A stretch of DNA of 64,000 nt from an uncultured Dorea sp. (GTDB lineage: Bacteria; Bacillota; Clostridia; Lachnospirales; Lachnospiraceae). The notes beneath the pieces are model-generated. The model was given only the letters and a program-made list of their open reading frames with translations. It made no database searches and was not told the DNA's origin. The stretch covers positions 1 through 64,000 of the forward strand of contig CAMBRQ010000002.1 of the NCBI GenBank assembly GCA_945870325.1, in the 5' to 3' direction. The translations under genes and the position numbers were made by a program. Positions 53,047 through 62,440 of the stretch are shown here, one piece after another; position 1 is the first letter of the stretch, and every line of letters starts with the position of its first letter.

Positions 53047-53961
53047 ATGAAGACAAAAAATGCACTGATGCTGATATTGACGGCATTTATATGGGGAACG
53101 GCATTCGTGGCTCAGAGTGTGGGCATGGATTATCTTGAACCATTTACTTTTAACGGAGTGAGGAGTCTGATTGGTGGTGTGGCATTGCTTCCGTGTATCT
53201 GGTTTTTGCAGAGGGTAAATGAAAAAGATGAGACGGAAAAAAATAAAGGCAGCAGAAAAGATCTGATCCTGGGAGGAATTGCCTGTGGAATTCTGCTTTT
53301 TGTTGCCAGCAGCCTGCAGCAGTTAGGGATTCAGTATACAACGGCAGGCAAGGCAGGTTTTATTACTGCATTTTATATAGTATTTGTTCCGGTGCTTGGA
53401 ATCTTCCTGGGGAAGAAGACAGGATGGAAAGTGTGGACTGCGGTAGTAATGGCGGTTGCTGGATTATATTTTCTATGTATGACGGAGAAATTCACGATTG
53501 GAAAAGGAGATGTGCTGATATTCTTGTGTGCGCTGGCATTCTCTGTACACATCCTTGTAATTGATTATTTTTCACCGAAGGTAGAAGGAGTCAAGATGTC
53601 TTGTATACAGTTTTTTGTATGTGGAATCGCATCTTTGCCGTTCATGTTCACTTTGGAGACACCGAGATTGGGGGCATTGTTCGCTGGATGGATGCCGCTT
53701 CTATATGCAGGAGTTTTATCTTGCGGTGTGGCATATACACTGCAGATTGTAGGACAAAAGAATGTAAACCCTGCAATTGCTTCTTTGCTGTTAAGCCTGG
53801 AATCCTGTTTCTCTGTGTTGGCAGGATGGGTAGTGCTTGGAGAAAAATTATCTGTCAGAGAGTCTATAGGATGCGTTTTGATGTTTGCGGCAATTATTCT
53901 TGCGCAATTGCCGGATAAAACGGTGGATAAGAAAGAGGAGGTACTGGAAAATGGATCATAA
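53047..53961 (+). CDS. DMT/EamA family transporter
   Basis: The 304-residue protein has ten membrane helices in two EamA repeats, with FIWGTAFVAQSVGMDYLEPFTFN at the start and SCGVAYTLQIVGQKNVNPAIASLLLSLE in the second half. Such proteins export or exchange small metabolites. A GAGGTGAC site precedes the ATG. The 226 bases upstream contain a GGCAGTTT hairpin, a GCC/GGC hairpin and TATAAT at about 52990. The HD gene overlaps its 3' end. Confidence 0.9.
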   Translation: MKTKNALMLILTAFIWGTAFVAQSVGMDYLEPFTFNGVRSLIGGVALLPCIWFLQRVNEKDETEKNKGSRKDLILGGIACGILLFVASSLQQLGIQYTTAGKAGFITAFYIVFVPVLGIFLGKKTGWKVWTAVVMAVAGLYFLCMTEKFTIGKGDVLIFLCALAFSVHILVIDYFSPKVEGVKMSCIQFFVCGIASLPFMFTLETPRLGALFAGWMPLLYAGVLSCGVAYTLQIVGQKNVNPAIASLLLSLESCFSVLAGWVVLGEKLSVRESIGCVLMFAAIILAQLPDKTVDKKEEVLENGS

Positions 53962-54439
53962 TAAGTTGATTTTGGAGATGACGAAGTATTATAGCGGAGA
54001 TCCTCAGAGAATTCAGCATTTCATGAAAGTTTATGCATATGCCAGAATGATAGGAGAGATGGAAGGAATTTCCGGAGAAGATCAGGAAGTTCTGGAAGTA
54101 GCAGCGATTGTTCATGATATCGGTATCAAAGTAAGCATGGAGAAGTATGGAGATTCCGTTGGAAAGCATCAGGAGGCAGAAGGACCGGATGTTGCCAGAG
54201 AGATGCTGGAGAGTCTGGGATATGATGAGTATTTGATTCAGAGAGTTTGCTATCTGGTAGGGCACCATCATACTTACCATGATATTGACGGAATTGATTA
54301 CCAGATACTTGTGGAGGCGGATTTCCTTGTGAACTTGTTTGAAGATAAATTGTCAGAACATGCGATAGAATCTGCACTGAAAGAAATATTTGTAACGGCG
54401 GCGGGAATACGAATCTGCAAGTTGATGTTTGGCGTCTAG
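53951..54439 (+). CDS. HD domain phosphohydrolase
   Basis: The 162-residue protein has the HD pattern AAIVHDIG with further His in GHHHTYHDI and an Asp in EADFLVN, consistent with a divalent-metal phosphohydrolase. ATG 53951 has GAGGAGG upstream and overlaps the DMT gene by 11 bases. The substrate is unknown. Confidence 0.88.
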   Translation: MDHNKLILEMTKYYSGDPQRIQHFMKVYAYARMIGEMEGISGEDQEVLEVAAIVHDIGIKVSMEKYGDSVGKHQEAEGPDVAREMLESLGYDEYLIQRVCYLVGHHHTYHDIDGIDYQILVEADFLVNLFEDKLSEHAIESALKEIFVTAAGIRICKLMFGV

Positions 54440-54455
54440 TGGGAGGTTATAGGAA

Positions 54456-54902
54456 ATGAGATTTGTGATACAGAGAGTATTGGAAAGTGAAGTAAAAGTA
54501 GACGGAGAAGTACTTGGTAAGATCGGCAAGGGCTTCATGGTGCTTGTAGGTGTGTGTGATTCGGATACAAAAGAGATTGCCGATAAGATGGTGAAGAAGA
54601 TGCTGGGGCTTCGGATTTTTGAAGATGAACAGGGAAAGACGAACCTGTCGCTTGATACCGTAGGCGGCGAACTGCTTCTTATCTCGCAGTTTACGCTGTA
54701 TGCCAATTGCAAAAAAGGAAACCGTCCAAGTTTCATCGAGGCTGGAGCGCCGGATATGGCAGAGGAGATGTATGAGTACATTATCGGAAAATGTAAGGAA
54801 CAGGTGGAAGTGGTAGAAAGAGGACGGTTTGGAGCAGACATGAAAGTGAGCTTGGTGAATGACGGACCGTTTACGATTATTCTGGATTCTGATACGTTGT
54901 AG
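54456..54902 (+). CDS. dtd: D-aminoacyl-tRNA deacylase
   Basis: Dtd removes D-amino acids wrongly attached to tRNA. The 148-residue protein shows [20 protein letters not shown], the active-site SQFTLYA and the C-terminal [17 protein letters not shown] precedes the ATG, 16 bases after the HD gene, so it ends that operon. Confidence 0.96.
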   Translation: MRFVIQRVLESEVKVDGEVLGKIGKGFMVLVGVCDSDTKEIADKMVKKMLGLRIFEDEQGKTNLSLDTVGGELLLISQFTLYANCKKGNRPSFIEAGAPDMAEEMYEYIIGKCKEQVEVVERGRFGADMKVSLVNDGPFTIILDSDTL

Positions 54903-54990
54903 CAATTGGGGACAGGGCAAATCGAAAAAGGGACACGGCAAATCCAATTGGGGACGGGGGGAAATTGAAAAAACCCCCGTCCCCAATTCG
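54903..54990 (+). repeat. Tandem GGGGACRGG units ending in a GGGGACGGGGG hairpin
   Basis: Three degenerate units of about 22 bases (ATTGGGGACAGGGCAAATCG type) end in a perfect 15-bp stem, 54946-54960 with 54974-54988. It is the reverse orientation of the hairpin at 52149-52182. It follows dtd directly and should terminate that operon. Confidence 0.85.
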
Positions 54991-54994
54991 CCCA

Positions 54995-55114
54995 AATCGT
55001 TAAATATCTAATTAATTCTTTGTGAAATTCCCCATAATAATTATTAAAAAACCATAAATATATTGACATATATAAGCAAACTGCCTAATATAATCGTTAG
55101 ACATCTAATTAATT
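54995..55114 (+). promoter_or_regulatory. Promoter of exporter cassette 2 flanked by a 23-bp direct repeat
   Basis: TTGACA (55063-55068) and TAATAT (55086-55091) are 17 bases apart. A 23-bp sequence at 54995-55017 recurs at 55092-55114 with 21 matches, and both contain ATCTAATTAATT. The second copy includes the palindrome TTAGACATCTAA at the transcription start. These are likely binding sites for the MarR protein encoded next. Confidence 0.65.
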
Positions 55115-55144
55115 GGCGCGTTTCGTCCGGAAAGGAGGCACATT

Positions 55145-55645
55145 ATGAAGAAATTAGATGATGCATCTGTGTTTATCATCATGCATCAACTATTACATCT
55201 AAGCAAATACCAGGCTATGAAGGGAATGGAAGATGTAGGTTTAAAACCGAGTCAGGCAGGGGTTCTCTTCGTGCTGAATTGTGAAGGCAAACTCTCTCAG
55301 CGTGAGTTGGCGGAGAAGATAGGCATTACCCCGCCGTCTATGACGGTAGCGCTTAGAAAATTAGAAGATCAGGGGTATATCGTGAAAGAACCAGATAAAG
55401 AAGACCAGAGGATAATCCGTATTCTTCTTTCCGATAAGGGAAAAGAATGCATTGAGGAGCTTAAGGGAATTATGGAGAGTATGGAGGAGTTGTTATTCCA
55501 GGGCATCTCGCCGGAGGAAAAGATGTTTTTTAGAAGACTTATCCTGGAGATGCGAAAGAATCTTTTGAAATCGAAAGATTTTAAAGATATGGACATGAGA
55601 ACAATTATAGAGAAGACAGGTTCGCCTATGAAACATAATTTCTAA
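55145..55645 (+). CDS. MarR family regulator of exporter cassette 2
   Basis: The 166-residue protein has a MarR winged helix (LSQRELAEKIGITPPSMTVALRKLEDQGYI, in two helices) and wing DKEDQRIIRI. AAAGGAGG precedes the ATG. It heads a second MarR-ABC-ABC operon and probably represses it through the repeats upstream. Unlike the MarR of cassette 1, it has no His-rich tail. Confidence 0.92.
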   Translation: MKKLDDASVFIIMHQLLHLSKYQAMKGMEDVGLKPSQAGVLFVLNCEGKLSQRELAEKIGITPPSMTVALRKLEDQGYIVKEPDKEDQRIIRILLSDKGKECIEELKGIMESMEELLFQGISPEEKMFFRRLILEMRKNLLKSKDFKDMDMRTIIEKTGSPMKHNF

Positions 55646-55704
55646 CATGAACTAACCAATATAGAATGGCTATGGATCAGGCATTAAGAAAGGAAAGGTG
55701 AGAT

Positions 55705-57822
55705 ATGCGTAAATTATTCAAGTTTTTAAAACCCCATGCGGGTGCAGTTCTGGCAATATTGTGCGTATTGATCGTGCAGGCTTACTGTGATCTGTCTCTG
55801 CCGACATATACTTCTGATATTGTAAATGTAGGTATCCAGCAGAGCGGTATCGATGAAAAAGTGCCGTATACGATAGCAGAAGAGAATCTGAATCATCTGT
55901 TGCTGTTTGTAGCATCCGACAAGCAGGACATTGTGATGGATTCCTATGAGAAAAGTACACAGTCCTATGATTATGACGGAAATGTCTTAGAACTTAAGAG
56001 TTCTGTAAAAGACGATGATGAGAAGGTGGAAGAACTTGCTTCCCTTCTTGGCAAACCGATGCTTCTGTGTGCAGGTCTTGACACCGGCAGTGATACAACA
56101 AAGCAGATGGAAGAGCAGTTTGAATCCATGCCGGATTCTATCATTGAACAGTCAGCGGCAGTCTACATTAAGAGTGCTTATGAAAATGTAGGCATTGATA
56201 CGAATGAATTAGAGACAGGGTATATCCTTCGCATCGGCGGCAAGATGCTGGCACTGGCCGCGCTTGGAATGATAGCAAGTATTATGGTAGGTTTGATGGC
56301 ATCTCGGGTAGGTGCCCAGATTGGACGTGGTGTCAGACGGGAGGTATTCCGCAAAGTGGTAGGCTTCTCCAACGGTGAATTTGACAAATTCTCAACCGCG
56401 TCACTGATTACAAGAAGTACCAATGATATCCAGCAGATCCAGCTGCTTACAGTGATGATTCTTCGTATGGTTCTGTATGCCCCGATTATGGCAGTCGGAG
56501 GAATCTGGAAGGTATTCAATACGAATGTAGATATGTCATGGATCATAGCCCTGGCAGTTATTCTGATTGTAATGGTTGTCGTTGTATTATTCGTGGTCGT
56601 CATGCCGAAGTTCAAGATTGTCCAGAATATGGTAGACCGCCTGAATCTGGTCAGCCGCGAGATTTTGACAGGATTACAGGTTATCCGTGCTTTCAGCACA
56701 GAGAAATATGAGGAAAAGCGTTTTGACAGGGCGAATAAAGATCTGACCAAGACCAATCTGTTTGTAAACCGTGCCATGACATTTATGATGCCGCTGATGA
56801 TGCTGATTATGAATGGAATCACTGTATTAATTGTATGGGTCGGCGGGCACAGTATTAACGATGGAACCATGCAGGTAGGAGATATGATGGCATTTATTCA
56901 GTATACGATGCAGATCATCATGTCCTTCCTTATGATCTGTATGATCTCTGTTATGCTGCCAAGAGCCGCTGTATCTGCAGAACGTGTAGATGAGATACTC
57001 ACGAGCAGTACGTTGATCAGTGATCCTAAGAATCCGGTAGAATTAGATGAAAATGGAAAAGGAGAAGTGGTATTCGACCATGTTTCCTTCCGATACCCAG
57101 GGGCAGAGGAAGACGTCCTGCAGGATATCTCGTTTGCCGCAAAGCCGGGGCAGACGACTGCATTCATAGGAAGTACAGGAAGCGGCAAGTCTACGCTGAT
57201 TAATCTGATTCCGAGATTCTATGACGTGACAGAAGGAAAGATTACCATTGATGGCGAAGATATCCGAGGCATCACACAGCATGAACTACGTGATAAATTA
57301 GGCTATGTACCACAGAAAGGAGTTCTGTTCTCCGGAGATATCGCCTCGAATATCTTATATGGCAACCCGGATGGAAGCGAAGAAGAGATGAAAGAGGCAG
57401 CCGAGATTGCCCAGGCGACAGAATTCATCGATATGAAGAAAAAGAGATACCAAAGTCCGATCGCTCAGGGAGGAACGAATGTATCTGGTGGACAAAAGCA
57501 GAGACTGTCCATTGCAAGAGCCATTGCAAAACATCCGGATATCTATATCTTTGATGATAGTTTTTCTGCATTAGATTATAAGACGGATGTAAAACTTCGG
57601 AATGCCTTGAAAGAGAAGACCGAGGACAGCACGGTTATCATTGTTGCACAGCGAATCAGCACGATTCTTCATGCGGAACAGATTATTGTTCTGGATGATG
57701 GCAGGATCGTAGGAAAAGGAACACACAAAGAGTTGCTTAAGAATTGTGAAGAATATTATCAGATTGCATCTTCCCAGTTGTCAGAGAAGGAACTGGAAGA
57801 TGATATGAAGGAGGTGGGCTAA
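55705..57822 (+). CDS. ABC exporter, degenerate half with large outer loop (cassette 2)
   Basis: The 705-residue half-transporter has Walker A GSTGSGKST, signature VSGGQKQR and Walker B FDDSFSALD, with Asp for the catalytic Glu. An insertion of about 120 residues (about 45-170, acidic and helical, from VPYTIAEENL to TNELETG) lies in the loop between helices 1 and 2, on the outside of the membrane. The usual length is 570-600. It pairs with the next gene. Confidence 0.93.
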   Translation: MRKLFKFLKPHAGAVLAILCVLIVQAYCDLSLPTYTSDIVNVGIQQSGIDEKVPYTIAEENLNHLLLFVASDKQDIVMDSYEKSTQSYDYDGNVLELKSSVKDDDEKVEELASLLGKPMLLCAGLDTGSDTTKQMEEQFESMPDSIIEQSAAVYIKSAYENVGIDTNELETGYILRIGGKMLALAALGMIASIMVGLMASRVGAQIGRGVRREVFRKVVGFSNGEFDKFSTASLITRSTNDIQQIQLLTVMILRMVLYAPIMAVGGIWKVFNTNVDMSWIIALAVILIVMVVVVLFVVVMPKFKIVQNMVDRLNLVSREILTGLQVIRAFSTEKYEEKRFDRANKDLTKTNLFVNRAMTFMMPLMMLIMNGITVLIVWVGGHSINDGTMQVGDMMAFIQYTMQIIMSFLMICMISVMLPRAAVSAERVDEILTSSTLISDPKNPVELDENGKGEVVFDHVSFRYPGAEEDVLQDISFAAKPGQTTAFIGSTGSGKSTLINLIPRFYDVTEGKITIDGEDIRGITQHELRDKLGYVPQKGVLFSGDIASNILYGNPDGSEEEMKEAAEIAQATEFIDMKKKRYQSPIAQGGTNVSGGQKQRLSIARAIAKHPDIYIFDDSFSALDYKTDVKLRNALKEKTEDSTVIIVAQRISTILHAEQIIVLDDGRIVGKGTHKELLKNCEEYYQIASSQLSEKELEDDMKEVG

Positions 57823-57823
57823 T

Positions 57824-59650
57824 ATGGCACCGAGAGGTATGGGACACGGCGGTCATAGAGGAGGCGTGCCGGGAGAGAAGGCCAAAGATTTTAAAGGCAC
57901 CATGAAGAAATTGATGACATATCTTGCGCAGTATAAGATTGCATTAATCTTCGTTGTCATATTTGCCATTGGAAGCACGATTTTCAATATCGTAGGACCG
58001 AAGATATTAGGAAAGGCGACAACAGAGATTTTTAACGGTTTGGTTGGCAAAGTAACAGGCGGAAGTGGGATTGATTTTGAGAAGATCGGGACGATATTGA
58101 TCACGTTGCTAGGTCTGTATCTGTGTAGTGCGCTGTTTTCATTTATCCAGGGATATATCATGACAGGTGTATCGCAGAAACTTACTTACCGGTTGAGAAA
58201 AGAGATTTCGGAGAAGATTAACCGTATGCCGATGAATTATTTTGATAAAGTAACTCATGGCGAGGTCTTGTCGCGTATTACCAATGATGTAGATACACTA
58301 AGCCAGAGTTTGAATCAGAGCGCGACACAGGTGATTACTTCGGTGACGACAATCATTGGTGTTCTGGTTATGATGCTGAGTATCAGTCCGCTCATGACGG
58401 TGATTGCGTTGCTGATACTTCCGGTCTCTATGGGGCTGATTTCCGTAATTGTGAAGCGTTCGCAGCGATATTTTAAGAATCAGCAGGCATATCTGGGACA
58501 TGTAAATGGACAGGTAGAAGAAGTCTACAGTGGACACAACATTGTCAAAGCATTCAATAAAGAAGAGGATGTTATCGCAGAATTTGACCGGGATAACGAG
58601 ATCTTATACCAGTCTGCGTGGAAGTCTCAGTTCCTGTCAGGAATGATGATGCCGATTATGCAGTTTGTCGGCAATCTGGGATATGTGGCGGTAGTTATTC
58701 TCGGAGGATATCTGGCGATGAAGGAAGCCATCGAGGTGGGGGATATCCAGTCATTCATCCAATATGTGCGAAGTTTTACCCAGCCGATCCAGCAGGTGGC
58801 ACAGGTGGCGAATATGCTCCAGTCCACAGCGGCGGCTTCGGAGCGTGTGTTCGAATTCCTGGAAGAAGAGGAAGAAGATCAGACAGTACCGAATGCAGTA
58901 TCTGTGGATGGGCTGGAAGGACGTGTGGAATTCGACCATGTGAATTTTGGTTATAATCCGGATCATACGATCATCCACGATTTCAGCGCTAAAGTTGAGC
59001 CGGGACAGAAGATTGCAATCGTAGGACCAACCGGTGCTGGTAAGACAACGATGGTGAAACTGTTGATGCGGTTCTATGATGTCAATAGCGGTTCCATCAA
59101 AGTGGATGGGCACGACATCCGTGACTTCAACCGAAGCGAACTTCGTGAAATGTTCGGAATGGTATTGCAGGATACCTGGCTGTTTAAAGGCAGCATTGAG
59201 GAAAATATCCGCTATGGCAAATTAGATGCAAGCCATGAGAAAGTTGTAGAAGCTGCGAAGGCAGCCTATGTACACAGATTTGTTCAGACTCTGCCGGGCG
59301 GTTACGATATGGAACTAAATGAGGAGGCAAGCAATGTATCGCAAGGACAGAAGCAGCTCTTGACGATTGCAAGGGCAATCCTGGCTGATCCTAAGATTCT
59401 GATCTTGGATGAGGCGACCAGTTCCGTAGATACGCGTACGGAAGTTCGAATCCAGAAAGCAATGGATAACCTGATGCGTGGAAGGACCAGTTTTATCATC
59501 GCGCATCGTCTCTCGACCATTCGTGATGCGGATCTGATCCTGGTTATGAAAGATGGTGACATTATCGAACAGGGCAATCATGAGGAACTGCTGGCTCAGA
59601 ATGGGTTCTATGCAGAACTATATAATTCTCAATTTGAGAGAAGCGCATAA
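57824..59650 (+). CDS. ABC exporter, canonical half (cassette 2)
   Basis: The 608-residue half-transporter starts with a Gly/His-rich tail (RGMGHGGHRGG), then six helices and a complete ATPase: GPTGAGKTT, VSQGQKQ and LDEATSSVD. Its ATG is 1 base after the stop of the degenerate half, with GGAGGTG upstream. The pair forms a heterodimeric multidrug-type exporter. Confidence 0.93.
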   Translation: MAPRGMGHGGHRGGVPGEKAKDFKGTMKKLMTYLAQYKIALIFVVIFAIGSTIFNIVGPKILGKATTEIFNGLVGKVTGGSGIDFEKIGTILITLLGLYLCSALFSFIQGYIMTGVSQKLTYRLRKEISEKINRMPMNYFDKVTHGEVLSRITNDVDTLSQSLNQSATQVITSVTTIIGVLVMMLSISPLMTVIALLILPVSMGLISVIVKRSQRYFKNQQAYLGHVNGQVEEVYSGHNIVKAFNKEEDVIAEFDRDNEILYQSAWKSQFLSGMMMPIMQFVGNLGYVAVVILGGYLAMKEAIEVGDIQSFIQYVRSFTQPIQQVAQVANMLQSTAAASERVFEFLEEEEEDQTVPNAVSVDGLEGRVEFDHVNFGYNPDHTIIHDFSAKVEPGQKIAIVGPTGAGKTTMVKLLMRFYDVNSGSIKVDGHDIRDFNRSELREMFGMVLQDTWLFKGSIEENIRYGKLDASHEKVVEAAKAAYVHRFVQTLPGGYDMELNEEASNVSQGQKQLLTIARAILADPKILILDEATSSVDTRTEVRIQKAMDNLMRGRTSFIIAHRLSTIRDADLILVMKDGDIIEQGNHEELLAQNGFYAELYNSQFERSA

Positions 59651-59651
59651 G

Positions 59652-59735
59652 TTTGGGACGTAGTAAAACACAGTTTTACTACGTCCCAAACTAACAAATG
59701 TGGTGTACCTAATTGAAAAATGTCCTGTACCCATA
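59652..59735 (-). repeat. GTAGTAAAA hairpin and GGTACACC repeat, inverted copy
   Basis: Read on the minus strand, this stretch matches 15308-15366 at nearly every base: ATTAGGTACACCACAT, then GTTTGGGACGTAGTAAAA, a short loop and TTTTACTACGTCCC. It follows the ABC gene by 2 bases and should act as its terminator. Confidence 0.8.
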
Positions 59736-59740
59736 TAAGA

Positions 59741-59795
59741 ATAAGGCGCCGCTGGAATTCTGTTACCGTGTATGAGAGTTCCTGCAGCGCCTTAT
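59741..59795 (-). terminator. Bidirectional terminator
   Basis: ATAAGGCGCCGCTGGAATTC and its near-complement at 59775-59795 form a long GC-rich stem with a 13-base loop. It lies between the plus-strand ABC operon and the minus-strand coat genes and can end both. Confidence 0.75.
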
Positions 59796-59829
59796 CTATG
59801 ATAAGACTTTTTTGTTGTAGAATTTTAGG

Positions 59830-60090
59830 TTATTTCATGGAAGCGCCTGTCAGAATGGACTTCACATGATCAACTTCCTGCTGGGATGCTTTTGCAGCAG
59901 GTACATAGTAACTTTTCTCGCGAGCTACCTGATACAGTTTCTCCTGAGACATCTCACATTCATTACGAATCTGTTTTAGACACTGTTTGAGTTCTTTGTT
60001 CTCCGTCTGTGAAATCATCTCTCCAAAACGTGTCAGTTCTCCATTGGCGCCAGCCAGGGCATCGCTTACCATTGTCTTCTCATCTAACAT
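59830..60090 (-). CDS. Spore coat protein (CotF-like)
   Basis: The 86-residue all-helical protein (MVSDALAGANGELTRFGEMI, ending VDHVKSILTG) matches the small CotF-type coat family of spore-forming Firmicutes, which have a ferritin-like four-helix fold, often split in two genes. It follows the gene at 60104-60286 by 13 bases. Confidence 0.82.
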   Translation of the reverse strand: MLDEKTMVSDALAGANGELTRFGEMISQTENKELKQCLKQIRNECEMSQEKLYQVAREKSYYVPAAKASQQEVDHVKSILTGASMK

Positions 60091-60103
60091 AACTGGTTCC
60101 CTC

Positions 60104-60286
60104 CTATAAGAATTTCATTAAGTCTTGCTTATTCTTCATTGCAGAATTAGCGGCATCCTGAAAAAGTTTCTTTACTTCAGGATCTTGTGCCTGAGCGGCA
60201 TAATCCTGCATCTTGCAGTGATTGGTGGTGTATCCGCCGATGAGGTGGCGTAGGTTCTGTAAGTCGAGTACTGATAAATCGGCCAT
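60104..60286 (-). CDS. Small spore coat-associated protein
   Basis: ATG 60286 follows GGAGG; a longer upstream frame has none. The 60-residue helical protein (MADLSVLDLQNLRHLIGGY) has the pattern of the N-terminal half of CotF-type coat proteins, and the next gene supplies the other half. The two probably associate. Confidence 0.78.
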   Translation of the reverse strand: MADLSVLDLQNLRHLIGGYTTNHCKMQDYAAQAQDPEVKKLFQDAANSAMKNKQDLMKFL

Positions 60287-60368
60287 GTGTCTATTTCCTC
60301 CTTTTTTATGATGTTCGCATCGGATAAGCGCTGCTGATCTTCTGCTGAACATTTTTATTTCTGAGTTA

Positions 60369-61109
60369 TTATGTCCCTAAGTGTGAGGAAATATACTGTA
60401 TGTTCTTGGCATTTTCGGCTTTTTTTATGAAAATATGAAATAGCTTTTGCATTGGTTCGCAGATGTCGTACATGCATTCCGGATGCCATTGCACTCCGAT
60501 GACAAATGGATGTGCAGTGGATTCCAATGCTTCTATAACACCATCAGAAGCAATGGCAGTAATCTTAAGATTCGTGCCCAGGATGTGAATACTCTGGTGA
60601 TGAAAACTGTTTACTTCAGCAGTATTTCCCAGGATATTATATAGCATGCTATTTGATGAAATGCTAATCTTGTGGCTGGAATCTTCCCGATGATCTGATA
60701 ACTGCATGTGATTCAGAGAGTATGTCTTACGGAGCGACAGGTCCTGGAAAATAGTTCCATTGCATGCTATGTTTAGAATCTGCATTCCACGGCAAATAGC
60801 AAGAATTGGAAGGTGGGAATCTAATGCAAGTTTCATGAAATGAATATGGAAGATATCTGTCTGGGTATCGGTTTTCCCATGATCTGTCATAGGCTCTTCT
60901 CCAAAAAGAAGTGGGGTCACGTCATCTCCGCCACAAAACAGGAAGCCATCACATATCTTTTTATAAGAGGTATAAACTGCTTCTTGCTGGGTGCAGGGCA
61001 GAATAATAGGAATGCCGCCGGAGGATTCGACGGCATGGATATAAGTCTGTGGTACGAATTGACGTTTGCTTGTGTATCCGCAGGATACGATTCCGATGAT
61101 AGGGTTCAT
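60369..61109 (-). CDS. Class I glutamine amidotransferase-like hydrolase (PuuD / peptidase C26 type)
   Basis: The 246-residue protein matches gamma-glutamyl-GABA hydrolases: IGIVSCGY at the start, the nucleophile Cys in LAICRGMQILN, and the His-Glu pair in GVQWHPE. These enzymes cleave gamma-glutamyl amides in the polyamine breakdown route or related amides. The Pot operon is far upstream, so a polyamine link is only suggestive. It is monocistronic. Confidence 0.9.
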   Translation of the reverse strand: MNPIIGIVSCGYTSKRQFVPQTYIHAVESSGGIPIILPCTQQEAVYTSYKKICDGFLFCGGDDVTPLLFGEEPMTDHGKTDTQTDIFHIHFMKLALDSHLPILAICRGMQILNIACNGTIFQDLSLRKTYSLNHMQLSDHREDSSHKISISSNSMLYNILGNTAEVNSFHHQSIHILGTNLKITAIASDGVIEALESTAHPFVIGVQWHPECMYDICEPMQKLFHIFIKKAENAKNIQYISSHLGT

Positions 61110-61295
61110 AATGTTTGTCCTTTCTAATATATATTGATATTATTTATGTATATGAATTGTGGTGGTTGGTATGTTTTGTGCTGATAAGTCTATTGAATGA
61201 TATGATTCGTTTGAAAGGGTGCATTTTAAAACGGGTGGATGTATACTAATTAAAAGGATGAATTAATATGAAGGTATGAAAGGAAGCATGAATAT

Positions 61296-62258
61296 ATGAA
61301 ATTAATTGATATGCATTGTGATACTTTATGGAAGTTAATGGATCTCGACAAGAGTGGTGATCTGATGAAGAACGGGTGCAGTGTTGCGATTCCACATATG
61401 AAAGAAGTGGGGACGAAAGCGCAGTTCTTTGCCTGTTTTACATACTACAAAGAATATGAGAATGCAGGAGGATATGATAAATGTTACGAGCATGTACATG
61501 AGATGATTGCTTATCTAAAAAGACAGGCAGAAGAATATCATTCTGATATCGCAATTGCTAAAACGTATGCTGATATACAGAAGAATGCAGAAGCAGGCAA
61601 GATATCTGCGGTTCTTACTGTGGAAGAGGGAGGGATTCTGAATGGTGAGATGAAGCGTCTGGAAGAACTGTATGCAGAAGGCGTGCGGCTTATGACTCTG
61701 ATGTGGAATTATGAGAACTGTATTGGATATCCGAATAGTAAGGAGATAGCGGTGATGCGACAGGGACTTAAGCCATTTGGGGTCGAAGTGGTGAGGTGGA
61801 TGAATGAACTGGGAATGATGATTGATGTGTCTCATGCGTCGGATGGAACATTCTGGGATGTATTGCGATACTCTGCAAAACCTGTCGTTGCGTCACATTC
61901 CAATTGCCGTTCGCTCTGCGGTCATCCGAGAAATCTGTCGGATGAGATGATCCGGGCACTGGCGGATGTGGGCGGTATCGCCGGGCTTAATTTCTATGGC
62001 CCTTTCCTTGGAAGCCCGAATGCCTCGAAGGTGGATGAGATGGCAGCGCATGTCCTGCATATGATCCGGGTGGGCGGCAGTGAATTCCCGGCGATTGGTA
62101 CGGATTTTGACGGATTCGATGGGATGGATGTGCTGGAGATCCCGGATGTGTCGAAGATGGAGAGACTGTGGGATGCGCTGAAGAAGAGGGGAATATCAGA
62201 GAGACAGTTGGATAAGATATGGGGAGGCAATGCGGAGAGGGTTCTTATGGATGTATAG
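61296..62258 (+). CDS. Membrane dipeptidase (peptidase M19)
   Basis: The 320-residue zinc dipeptidase shows DMHCDTLW, VEEGGIL, DVSHASDGTFWDV, SHSNCRSLCGHPRNL and IGTDFDGFDG, all metal- or substrate-site motifs of renal-dipeptidase-like M19 enzymes. There is no signal peptide, so it acts in the cytoplasm on dipeptides. Confidence 0.93.
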   Translation: MKLIDMHCDTLWKLMDLDKSGDLMKNGCSVAIPHMKEVGTKAQFFACFTYYKEYENAGGYDKCYEHVHEMIAYLKRQAEEYHSDIAIAKTYADIQKNAEAGKISAVLTVEEGGILNGEMKRLEELYAEGVRLMTLMWNYENCIGYPNSKEIAVMRQGLKPFGVEVVRWMNELGMMIDVSHASDGTFWDVLRYSAKPVVASHSNCRSLCGHPRNLSDEMIRALADVGGIAGLNFYGPFLGSPNASKVDEMAAHVLHMIRVGGSEFPAIGTDFDGFDGMDVLEIPDVSKMERLWDALKKRGISERQLDKIWGGNAERVLMDV

Positions 62259-62388
62259 TGCCAGTGTATAAAAAAGTGTGTTGCTCTCTGTACACCGGCG
62301 CTAAGTGAAGGTGATATGAATGGGCGTAGGCTTGATGACCTGCAGGATCTTTCAGTGGCAGTTTTATTAGGAAGTTTTAGCAACATAA

Positions 62389-62419
62389 GAGGGATTTCCC
62401 AAGATATGAGAAATCCCTC
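62389..62419 (-). terminator. Terminator between convergent dipeptidase and argG
   Basis: GAGGGATTTC (62389-62398) pairs perfectly with GAAATCCCTC (62410-62419). The T tract is weak on either side. It lies 21 bases after the argG stop. Confidence 0.65.
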
Positions 62420-62440
62420 CGGTATAATTGTATGGCATAA

